Below, in pieces: positions 1 to 6,170 of a stretch of 6,936 nt of DNA. Position 1 is the stretch's first letter. Every line of letters starts with the position of its first letter. Source of the DNA: DSWT01 sp049975385 (GTDB lineage: Bacteria; Chloroflexota; Anaerolineae; B4-G1; SLSP01); the NCBI GenBank assembly GCA_049975385.1, contig JBNGDO010000200.1, positions 1 to 6,936 on the forward strand, read 5' to 3'. The position numbers and the translations under genes were made by a program. The notes under the pieces were generated by a model. The model ran no database searches. It was not told the DNA's origin and worked only from the letters and a program-made list of their open reading frames with translations.

Positions 1-49
1 GCTTTAGCCGCCGCGTCCGACTTTAAACACCGCTAAATTTAAATCGATA

Positions 50-70
50 TAATGTCTAATGTCTAATGTT
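50..70. repeat. Heptamer tandem repeat, three copies (TAATGTC, TAATGTC, TAATGTT)
   Basis: Three head-to-tail 7-base units occupy this stretch, the last differing in one base. A further TAATGT occurs at 96-101 and overlaps the -10 box of the first gene. The repeat lies just upstream of the -35 element, so it could be a spacing-dependent binding site or simply a short tandem repeat of the kind common between genes in some environmental bacteria. The repetition is seen directly; any function is inference. Confidence 0.7.
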
Positions 71-71
71 G

Positions 72-99
72 TTGAAGTCTTCTCTAACTGACGTATAAT
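72..99 (+). promoter_or_regulatory. Sigma-70-type promoter of the methyltransferase gene, probably giving a leaderless mRNA
   Basis: TTGAAG at 72-77 (4 of 6 matches to TTGACA) and a perfect TATAAT at 94-99 are separated by 16 bases. With a normal 6-base discriminator, transcription would begin at base 106, which is the A of the methyltransferase ATG. No Shine-Dalgarno-like purine run precedes that ATG, which agrees with leaderless translation. The promoter elements are seen; the start point is inferred from spacing. Confidence 0.6.
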
Positions 100-105
100 G
101 TAAAC

Positions 106-957
106 ATGAACTTGATCGATATTGTCAATCGTACACCTATTCCTGAACCGTGGGCTGAGGGGGAGAAGATCCCCTGGAATGAGCCAGCTTTTAGCATGCG
201 GATGCTCCACGAGCATCTCTCGCAGGATCACGATCTGGCAAGTCGCCGCTTTGCGACAATCGACGCACACGTGGCCTGGATACGCCGGCATATCCTGTGC
301 GGCGAGCCGGCGCGCGTGCTCGATCTGGGCTGCGGTCCGGGCTTTTATGCACAGCGGTTGGCGCGGATGGGCCACACCTGCATTGGCGTGGATTTTTCGC
401 CGGCTTCTATTGCCTATGCCAAAGCACAAGCAGAGGGCACCGGGCTGCCGCTCACGTACATTGAAGGCGATGTTCGTACTATCGATTATGGCTCGGGTTA
501 TGATCTGGTGATGTTTATCTACGGTGAGTTCAACGTGTTCCGTCCAACGGACGCGCGTGGTATCCTACAAAAGGCGTATCAGACGCTCAAACCAGGCGGT
601 TGGCTGCTCCTGGAGCCGCACACGTTTGCGGCTGTTGAGTCGTTGGGAAAAGTTGCCAATTCCTGGTATACTACAGGTAGTGGACTGTTCTCGGAGCGCG
701 CGCACTTCTGCCTGACCGAGAATTCCTGGGACGCGGAAGGTGCGGTTGCTACGGAACGTCACTTCATCATTGATGCGTTGACCGGTGATGTGACGCGTTA
801 CGCCTCAAGTATGCAGGCGTATACAGATGAACAATATCGGGCATTATTAACAACTTGTGGTTATCATGACGTGCGATTCTATCCTTCTCTGAAAGGAGAA
901 GTGGATGAATCCACAAATTGGTTATGCGCCATCGTAGCGCAGAAGCCTGTGGACTAA
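106..957 (+). CDS. Class I SAM-dependent methyltransferase, substrate unknown
   Basis: This 283-residue soluble protein probably transfers a methyl group from S-adenosylmethionine to a small molecule or another unidentified acceptor. Motif I is VLDLGCGPGFYA at about 71-82. The acidic residue expected to bind the SAM ribose is D96 in GVDFS, a further acidic site is GDVR (D122), and the post-motif LKPGGWLLLEPH lies at 161-172. The N-terminal segment PWAEGEKIPWNEPAFS (15-30), followed by SQDHDLASRR, resembles a conserved lead-in of a subfamily of Methyltransf_25-like proteins, here from memory. The C-terminal 100 residues are probably the substrate lid and are not diagnostic. The ATG at 106 follows a perfect TATAAT without a ribosome binding site. 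The gene ends 20 bases before the receiver gene and may share its transcript. The fold is near certain; the acceptor is unknown. Confidence 0.9.
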   Translation: MNLIDIVNRTPIPEPWAEGEKIPWNEPAFSMRMLHEHLSQDHDLASRRFATIDAHVAWIRRHILCGEPARVLDLGCGPGFYAQRLARMGHTCIGVDFSPASIAYAKAQAEGTGLPLTYIEGDVRTIDYGSGYDLVMFIYGEFNVFRPTDARGILQKAYQTLKPGGWLLLEPHTFAAVESLGKVANSWYTTGSGLFSERAHFCLTENSWDAEGAVATERHFIIDALTGDVTRYASSMQAYTDEQYRALLTTCGYHDVRFYPSLKGEVDESTNWLCAIVAQKPVD

Positions 958-977
958 TATGCGGGGAGGCTTAAGGC

Positions 978-1349
978 ATGGTTAAAGTTCTCTATGTTGA
1001 AGATGAGCCATTGCAGCGGGAGTTGGTCAATCAACTACTTCAGTTAGCAGGCATCGAAATTCAGTTAGCGGAAAACGGCCTTGAGGGTGTTGAAAAGGCT
1101 AAGGAATGGATACCGGACGTGGTGCTGATGGATATCCGTATGCCTGGCCTGAACGGATTTGAAACTATCGAGAGGTTTCGCGAGATTCCTGAAATCGCCG
1201 ATACGCCTGTGGTGGTTCTTTCGGCCTGGGCTACTTCACAACATACTGCACGCGCCAAAGCTCTGGGAGTGGAGTGGTACATCACCAAGCCGTTTAACTT
1301 GGATGATCTGGTCAACACCGTCATGGATGCGTACGCCTCCCGTTCTTGA
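978..1349 (+). CDS. Single-domain response regulator (CheY-like receiver)
   Basis: This 123-residue protein is one receiver domain and nothing else. All the residues for phosphotransfer are visible: the acidic pair E8-D9 (in VEDE), phospho-acceptor D52 (LMDIRMPG), the switch serine S82, the aromatic switch Y101 and the invariant K104 in TKPF. It therefore should accept phosphate from a histidine kinase, but it has no DNA-binding or enzymatic output and must act by protein contact or as a relay intermediate. The start is fixed by GGGGAGG at 963-969, eight bases before the ATG. It sits 20 bases after the methyltransferase and 360 bases before two kinases that lack receivers, making them candidate partners. 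That pairing is inference from neighbourhood. Confidence 0.95.
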   Translation: MVKVLYVEDEPLQRELVNQLLQLAGIEIQLAENGLEGVEKAKEWIPDVVLMDIRMPGLNGFETIERFREIPEIADTPVVVLSAWATSQHTARAKALGVEWYITKPFNLDDLVNTVMDAYASRS

Positions 1350-1386
1350 CTGTATCAGCAATACTGTGGGATAATTTGGGCTTGCT

Positions 1387-1709
1387 ATGCCATTCGGGGA
1401 GTTGCTGGTAAACGTAGTGATGTTGTATTTCAGGGGCTCCCTGCCGGATGGAGAGCTTCCCATTCGTGTCGCTAAACCGCAATCCACCAAGCGCGAGTAT
1501 TCGTCACCAGGACCAAGCTTGTGCCGCTCTTTAAAAATCTCGTGAGCGCACAAGCTCTCTACGACGCAGCGATACTGATTACGGACCCTTGATATACCGG
1601 AAGTCGTATCTTGCTCGTTGCGCGTCGTGGATATCCCCGCTAACTCTTATTGGATGTTGTTGTCTGCTGCGCGCGATAATCGGGTAATCTCAATCGAAAA
1701 TATCTCTCT
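1387..1709 (+). pseudogene. Possible remnant of a frameshifted coding sequence
   Basis: Three overlapping stretches read like protein although no single frame is open. A 52-codon frame starting at ATG 1387 contains GSLPDGELPIRVAKPQSTK and stops at 1543-1545. The next frame along, 1476-1589, reads through ARVFVTRTKLVPLFKNLV and then SAQALYDAAILITDP, ending at a TGA. Back in the first frame, downstream of 1579, comes RVVDIPANSYWMLLSAARDN and then RVISIENISLW, which runs into the kinase start. The ordered hops between frames suggest one original reading frame broken by at least two indels. I recognise no family, no good ribosome binding site precedes 1387, and chance open frames of this size are not rare. 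This is a tentative call. Confidence 0.25.
1516..1556. repeat. Intergenic inverted repeat, 13-bp stem with one bulged base
   Basis: AGCTTGTGC (1516-1524) and GCTC (1526-1529) are exactly complementary to GAGC (1544-1547) and GCACAAGCT (1548-1556), leaving C1525 bulged and a 14-base AT-rich loop. No T-run follows, so a standard intrinsic terminator is unlikely. The 3' arm can alternatively pair over eight bases (AAGCTCTC, 1552-1559) with GAGAGCTT at 1451-1458. It could be an operator for a dimeric regulator, an RNA structure in the leader of the kinase operon, or a relic of the decayed sequence around it. The pairing is seen; the role is unknown. Confidence 0.7.
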
Positions 1710-3773
1710 ATGGAAGATGACAATAAGACAACCTCAAAACTCGTTGAGGAATTGAGACTTTTGCGGCAGCAGCTTGCTGCGCGTGCGGAAGATGACATGC
1801 AGTACGCGAGCCTTTTTGAAGATATACCCCTTTGCCTCTGGGAAGAAGACTTATCCGGGGTCAAACTCATCCTTGACGCGTTGCGTGAACGTGGTGTAAC
1901 AGATTTCCCCGTTTACTTCGACGCGCATCCCGACGTCCTCCAGGAGTGCGTGAACCAGATCAAGATTCTGAATGTCAACCAGGCTGTCCTGGATATGCAC
2001 AGCGCTCGAGACAAAGCCGAGTTTCTCGCCACCTGGAATGAGAAAGTTGATCCCACGATTCGGAAGATGCTGGAACACCAGGTGGCCTTTGTCACGCAAC
2101 CCGCCGCGCACGCGATTGATCTCATCGTCCCCTATGAGATTATGGGCGTGAAAAAACACATTATGCCGAAGTTTTTTACGGCTTCGGGCTATGCCACTAC
2201 CTGGCGCAAAGCCATTATGGCCATCATCGATATGACCGCACAGGTTGAAGCTCAACAGGCATTGACCGAACGTGATGCGCAGTTGCGGCTAATTTTCGAC
2301 TATGCCTATGATGGTGTTAGCCTTCACGAAGAGTTTCCCGGTATGATGGAGCGCCGTCTGATCGATTGCAATGATTGTTATGCCGAGATGGCCGGACGCT
2401 CCAAAGAGGAATTATTCTCCATCGGCAATACTATGCAGGTGCAGAAAGAAGTTGAACCGGGCGTTGATTCGAGAGTCCATCTCCCGGCGGGACACGACCA
2501 CGAAGCTTACCGGGGGCTTTTCTCGTGGATACGTCCCGACGGCAAAGAGAATGTGATCGAGTACACGGCGGGAAGGGTCGTTGTGGATGGCCGGACTCTG
2601 GTGGTTGGGCTGGATTGCGACATCACCGAACGCCTCCATACGCAGCAGATGCTGAAAATGTACTCCGAATATCTGGAAACGATGGTTGTCCAGCGTGCCG
2701 GTGAGCTGCGCGCGCAATACCGGCAACTAGACGCTATCTTGAGCAGCACCATTGACGGCATCGTTGTGACCGACGACGCAGGATGTATCGTTAGAGCTAA
2801 CCGTGTCGCTGAGGCCTGGCTGACCGAAACGCTTTACCCACAAGACGCGCAAAAGCTGGAAAAAACGATCTCGGATTTGGCACAGCAGGCAATTGCCGAG
2901 AAGAATCGTGTAGCGCCCGTGATCCTCGAATTGCCGGGTCTTGATCTGGAACTGAACGCCGCACCGGTAGAGGGCGATGATTCGGACGGCTGCACTACGG
3001 CCGTCGTCAGCATCCATGACATCAGCCACCTCAAGGTGATGGAGCGGATGAAGACGAGTTTCGTGGCGAACGTCTCGCACGAGCTGCGCACCCCCATCAC
3101 CACCATAAAACTGTGCGCGCATTTGATCGAGCAGCATCCAGGCCAACTCGATAAGTATTTACCTTTGCTCATTGCTGCCTCCGATCAACAAGCGCAGTTG
3201 GCGCAGGATATCGTCATTCTTTCTCGCCTGGATGCTGGTCGCATCGACTTGCAACGCCGTCCAGCACTGCTGAACGAACTGGTGGAAAGCAGCTTTGGTC
3301 ACTACCGTTCACGTGCCCGCCAGCAGGATATCTCGCTGGACTTTGAGCCTCTGGAATCCGACATCCTGCTCAATGTTGACCCCAATCACGTTGGACAATT
3401 GTTCAGTCGCTTATTGGAGAATGCGCTGGCTTACACACCGAAAGGTGGTGCAATCACTGTGAGAGCGCGCCACCAACCTGTCGCGCAACACGCTGGCGTT
3501 GCGGTGACGGTGACCGACACGGGCGTTGGTGTCTCGGAAGCAGAAAAGCCATTCATCTTCGAGCGGTTCTTTCGCGGGGAAAAATCATCAACTTTCCAGG
3601 CCAGTGGGACCGGCCTGGGGTTGGCAATTGTTAAGGCGGTTGCGCAACTTCACGGTGGGCAAGTCTCTGTGGAGAGCGTTGAGGGTATGGGGACGACGTT
3701 CTCTGTTTGGCTCCCGGCTTTTAGCCTCTCGGAGGAAGAAGGGATGCCTGCCAAAACACAGGTAGAGGGGTAG
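1710..3773 (+). CDS. Soluble multi-PAS sensor histidine kinase
   Basis: This 687-residue kinase has no membrane segment or signal peptide and should sense a cytoplasmic cue. A short N-terminal coiled coil (about 8-28) precedes a first PAS-like region (31-180, beginning ASLFEDIPLCLWEEDLSG, a type of N-terminal PAS often found in large multi-PAS kinases). PAS 2 spans about 186-308 and ends in CDITER. After a helical linker (309-340), PAS 3 spans about 338-440 and ends in HDIS. The HisKA box is FVANVSHELRTPI with phospho-accepting H457. The ATPase domain shows the N box (N571 in LLENALAYTP), G1 (D603 in DTGVG), the F box FERFFRG and G2 GTGLGLAIV at 633-641. All catalytic motifs are intact. It ends in a short acidic tail and lacks a receiver. 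The ATG at 1710 has no ribosome binding site, and no alternative in-frame start exists back to the stop at 1677-1679. The next kinase begins three bases after its stop codon, indicating one operon. Confidence 0.95.
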   Translation: MEDDNKTTSKLVEELRLLRQQLAARAEDDMQYASLFEDIPLCLWEEDLSGVKLILDALRERGVTDFPVYFDAHPDVLQECVNQIKILNVNQAVLDMHSARDKAEFLATWNEKVDPTIRKMLEHQVAFVTQPAAHAIDLIVPYEIMGVKKHIMPKFFTASGYATTWRKAIMAIIDMTAQVEAQQALTERDAQLRLIFDYAYDGVSLHEEFPGMMERRLIDCNDCYAEMAGRSKEELFSIGNTMQVQKEVEPGVDSRVHLPAGHDHEAYRGLFSWIRPDGKENVIEYTAGRVVVDGRTLVVGLDCDITERLHTQQMLKMYSEYLETMVVQRAGELRAQYRQLDAILSSTIDGIVVTDDAGCIVRANRVAEAWLTETLYPQDAQKLEKTISDLAQQAIAEKNRVAPVILELPGLDLELNAAPVEGDDSDGCTTAVVSIHDISHLKVMERMKTSFVANVSHELRTPITTIKLCAHLIEQHPGQLDKYLPLLIAASDQQAQLAQDIVILSRLDAGRIDLQRRPALLNELVESSFGHYRSRARQQDISLDFEPLESDILLNVDPNHVGQLFSRLLENALAYTPKGGAITVRARHQPVAQHAGVAVTVTDTGVGVSEAEKPFIFERFFRGEKSSTFQASGTGLGLAIVKAVAQLHGGQVSVESVEGMGTTFSVWLPAFSLSEEEGMPAKTQVEG
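3765..3770 (+). promoter_or_regulatory. Ribosome binding site that fixes the GTG start of the second kinase
   Basis: GAGGGG lies inside the last codons of the upstream kinase and is six bases from the GTG at 3777. It supports GTG rather than a later ATG as the initiator and suggests translational coupling between the two kinase genes. Confidence 0.65.
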
Positions 3774-3776
3774 AAC

Positions 3777-5549
3777 GTGCTGCAATACACTGCCTATTTC
3801 GTGTTAGCACCTATCGCCGCCATTATTTCTGCCGGCGTGTTGTTGTATGCATGGCGTTATCGTACCTCGCGAGATATGCCGGTTCTGGCATGGATGATGT
3901 TCGCCATCCTAGGGTGGTTGACGTGCAACATTCTCGAATTGGTTGCCCCTATCGAATCAGGGACATTGTTTTGGGCTAAAGCGGGTTATGTATTTGTTAA
4001 CGCTACTACGCTCACATGGTTAAGGTTTGCCTTGCACTACACTGGTCAGAATAAATGGCTGAGGGCCTCGCGTTTTGCGTGGCTTTGCGTTATTCCTGCG
4101 ATCACCGTTATCCTTGTTTCAACCAACGAACTGCACCACTTAATCTGGAAGACCTATGTCTTTACTCCCGTACAAACTGTACTCGCTATTCGGATTTTGC
4201 GCTATGGATTATGGTTTTGGGTCAATGTCGCTTATGGATACTTACTGGTGTTTCTGGGCGCCGCTTTGATCGTTCACCAATCTTTTAAGTCTTTTAGCCT
4301 GTATCGACAGCAATCGGTATGGTTGGTGGTTGGTGCGTTGATGCCACTTATCGGCAACGTAATTTACGTTTTTAGGCTTGTTCCTGGTCTGGAACATGAC
4401 TATACGTCGGTTATGTTTGCGATGGCGGGTATTGCTATCGTCATCGGCATGACGCGTCATCAATTGCTCGATTTGCAGCCCATTGCGCGTGACGCGGTCA
4501 TCGATAGTATGAGTGACGCAATGTTCACACTGGACAACCAGAGTCGTATCGTAGACGTGAATCCGGCGGCGCTAGCCATTATGGGGGTGGAGGCCGATGC
4601 TCTTCTCGGACAACCTGCTGAGCAGGCGTTTGCTTCCTGGCATAGTATGGTTGAGCAATTCAAAAACGCAGTCGAAGTTCAAACTGACATTGTGGCAGAG
4701 TACAATCAACAAGAGCGGCATTACGACTTGCGCATTTTCCCTCTCCGCGATCGCCGGGGATACATCACCGGGCGCATCATCGTTGTGCGGGATATCACGG
4801 GCCGTAAAGCTACCGAGATCGCACTGCGCGAACGCACCATCGAACTGGAAGCCCTGAATGAGCAGCTGGATGCCTTTGCGCATACCGTCGCTCACGATAT
4901 CAAAGACCCGCTGACTGGCGTGGTTTCGCTTAGTTCGCTGGTTACGGAGTACTTTGAGGATTTAAAGCCAGAGACGGTCAGGGAGTACATGGATGCGATC
5001 ACCCAAAATACACTGCGGTTGGCGAGTATCGTGGATGCGCTACTGCTGCTGGCAAGCGTGCGCCAACTTGAAACGATCAATACAGAGCCTCTCGATATGC
5101 CTGCGATTATGACCAACGTACAAAAACGCCTGGCTATTTTAATCGCTGAACGTCAGGCTGTCCTCCTCACGCCGGAGACCTGGCCTACGATTCACAGCTA
5201 CGGCCCGTGGATCGAGGAGGTTTGGGCCAATTACGTCAGCAATGCCATCAAATATGGTGGAACTCCCCCCCTTGTGGAGATAGGCTTCTCCTTGCTCGAT
5301 GCTCGAGACTCGAAATACAACCCAGCCTCCAGCATCAAATTTTGGGTGCGTGATAACGGCCCTGGTCTTGTCGAAGAGCAGAGAGCGCGGTTGTTTAGTC
5401 AATTTACCCGCCTGCGCGATACCGAACCAGGTCACGGGCTAGGCCTCTCCATCGCGCGGGATATCGTCGAAAAGCTCGGCGGCGAGGTGGGCGTCGATAG
5501 TGAAACCGGGCAGGGGTGTACGTTCTGGTTTGTCTTGCCTATTTCGTAA
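3777..5549 (+). CDS. Membrane-bound 7TM-PAS sensor histidine kinase
   Basis: This 590-residue kinase starts with about seven hydrophobic helices (roughly 4-24, 36-56, 68-88, 99-117, 144-166, 181-199 and 211-226). This matches the histidine kinase N-terminal 7TM sensor (HisKA_7TM type) known from environmental bacteria and archaea. A PAS domain follows (about 236-345, ending VVRDITGRK), then a short coiled coil. The H-box FAHTVAHDIKDPLTG has H373 and is of the phytochrome-like kinase type rather than the SHELRTP type of its upstream neighbour. The ATPase domain shows N489 in SNAIKYGG, D526 in DNGPG and the G2 loop GHGLGLSIA at 552-560, so it should be active. It would detect a membrane or small lipophilic signal, but the ligand is unknown. 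The GTG start is backed by GAGGGG six bases upstream. It is almost contiguous with the soluble kinase and also lacks a receiver domain. Confidence 0.95.
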   Translation: MLQYTAYFVLAPIAAIISAGVLLYAWRYRTSRDMPVLAWMMFAILGWLTCNILELVAPIESGTLFWAKAGYVFVNATTLTWLRFALHYTGQNKWLRASRFAWLCVIPAITVILVSTNELHHLIWKTYVFTPVQTVLAIRILRYGLWFWVNVAYGYLLVFLGAALIVHQSFKSFSLYRQQSVWLVVGALMPLIGNVIYVFRLVPGLEHDYTSVMFAMAGIAIVIGMTRHQLLDLQPIARDAVIDSMSDAMFTLDNQSRIVDVNPAALAIMGVEADALLGQPAEQAFASWHSMVEQFKNAVEVQTDIVAEYNQQERHYDLRIFPLRDRRGYITGRIIVVRDITGRKATEIALRERTIELEALNEQLDAFAHTVAHDIKDPLTGVVSLSSLVTEYFEDLKPETVREYMDAITQNTLRLASIVDALLLLASVRQLETINTEPLDMPAIMTNVQKRLAILIAERQAVLLTPETWPTIHSYGPWIEEVWANYVSNAIKYGGTPPLVEIGFSLLDARDSKYNPASSIKFWVRDNGPGLVEEQRARLFSQFTRLRDTEPGHGLGLSIARDIVEKLGGEVGVDSETGQGCTFWFVLPIS

Positions 5550-5565
5550 TTCGCAACTCGTAATT
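5545..5565. repeat. Heptamer tandem repeat, three units (CGTAATT, CGCAACT, CGTAATT)
   Basis: Three contiguous 7-base units follow the pattern CGYAAYT. The first unit contains the TAA stop of the 7TM kinase. Similar short tandemly repeated heptamers are known in intergenic DNA of filamentous cyanobacteria and some other environmental bacteria. No terminator-like hairpin is visible in this gap, so read-through into the next gene is possible. Confidence 0.65.
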
Positions 5566-5578
5566 TATGATCATCTTT

Positions 5579-5586
5579 GAGGAGGT
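5579..5586 (+). promoter_or_regulatory. Strong Shine-Dalgarno of the pRiA4b ORF-3 family gene
   Basis: GAGGAGGT is near-perfectly complementary to the 16S 3' end and stands five bases before the ATG at 5592. It is the strongest ribosome binding site in the window and fixes this start, suggesting better translation than the kinases receive. Confidence 0.75.
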
Positions 5587-5591
5587 AGACA

Positions 5592-6164
5592 ATGGCGCGT
5601 AAAGCACAGCCGACCGAAATTTATCAGCTCAAGGTCACGCTCAAATACAGCAAACCGCCGATCTGGCGGCGGCTGCTCGTGTCAAGCGATGTTTCCTTGA
5701 ACGGGCTCCACTATATCTTCCAGACGGCTTTCGAGTGGACCAATTCCCACTTGCACCAGTTTATTGTCGGCGATGACCTGTATTACGGCGAACCGCACCC
5801 GGACTATGGCGACTTCGACATGCAGGACGAACGCGAGGTTACGCTCAAAGACATCGCACCTGGCGAAGGCTACAAATTCGTCTACGAATACGACTTCGGC
5901 GACAGTTGGGAGCACATCGTCGATGTGGAAAAGGTGCTGTTACCCGATCCGGCGCAAACCTATCCCGTGTGCCTCAAGGGCCGGCTGGCAGCGCCGCTTG
6001 AGGATATCGGCGGGATGTGGGGCTATTATGCGTTTCTCGAGGCGATGAAAGACCCCAACCATCCCGAACATGCGATGTATGTCGAGTGGTATGGAGACGA
6101 TGAGATTGACCCAGACGCCTTCGATCTGGACTACATCAACGAAAGTCTGCGCGATCTGAAGTAG
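5592..6164 (+). CDS. Plasmid pRiA4b ORF-3 family protein
   Basis: This 190-residue soluble protein belongs to the pRiA4b ORF-3 family (PF07929), first noted on an Agrobacterium rhizogenes plasmid and in mobile-element cargo, with no settled biochemical role. Recognisable marks are YQLKVTLKYSKPPIWRRLLV at 11-30, the HLHQFIVG strand at 53-60, YEYDFGDSWEHIV at 98-110, the EDIGG turn (137-141) leading to GYYAFLEAM, and the closing FDLDYINESL. The length fits a complete single-domain member. The stretch before EDIGG reads AAPLEDIGG, where many relatives, from memory, have a Cys-Pro-Pro-Glu-Asp pattern; only C127 remains of a possible cysteine pair, so metal binding, if any, may be altered. A strong GAGGAGGT precedes the ATG, and the DUF1361 gene begins six bases after the stop. 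No transposase is present here. Confidence 0.9.
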   Translation: MARKAQPTEIYQLKVTLKYSKPPIWRRLLVSSDVSLNGLHYIFQTAFEWTNSHLHQFIVGDDLYYGEPHPDYGDFDMQDEREVTLKDIAPGEGYKFVYEYDFGDSWEHIVDVEKVLLPDPAQTYPVCLKGRLAAPLEDIGGMWGYYAFLEAMKDPNHPEHAMYVEWYGDDEIDPDAFDLDYINESLRDLK

Positions 6165-6170
6165 CCGCGT

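Larger units (their letters stand above)
1350..1709. other. 360-base gap without a convincing intact gene
   Basis: The gap between the receiver and the first kinase contains a long inverted repeat (1516-1556), a short open frame at 1387-1545, and two further protein-like stretches in different frames (1476-1589 and 1579-1709) interrupted by stops. No tRNA cloverleaf, CRISPR array or U-tailed terminator was seen. A weak promoter-like pair before the kinase gene is TTGGAT at 1650-1655 with GATAAT at 1675-1680, but its 19-base spacer is long. The gap probably combines regulatory sequence and decayed coding sequence. Confidence 0.6.

Noticed and set aside
48..53. A second perfect TATAAT
   Set aside because: No -35-like hexamer is found at 16-18 bases upstream, and the 94-99 box fits the gene start far better.
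50..70. CRISPR or iteron array
   Set aside because: Units are only seven bases with no spacers and only three copies, and no cas or replication gene is present.
4..429. 141-codon open frame on the - strand
   Set aside because: It lies opposite the start of the methyltransferase, has no recognisable domain, and would run through the promoter region; it is a shadow of the real gene.
1236..1553. 105-codon open frame on the - strand
   Set aside because: It overlaps the conserved end of the receiver gene in antisense and shows no family motifs. The part in the gap is better described as unassigned.
1516..1556. Intrinsic terminator for the receiver transcript
   Set aside because: The stem is strong, but the loop is long, it lies about 170 bases past the stop codon, and no T-run follows.
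3771..3779. Programmed fusion or frameshift joining the two kinases
   Set aside because: The first kinase has a complete ATPase domain and a normal stop, and the second has its own ribosome binding site and N-terminal membrane domain, so they are separate proteins.
5592..6164. Mobile element carrying the pRiA4b ORF-3 gene
   Set aside because: No transposase, terminal inverted repeats or target-site duplication could be found around it; family association alone is not enough.
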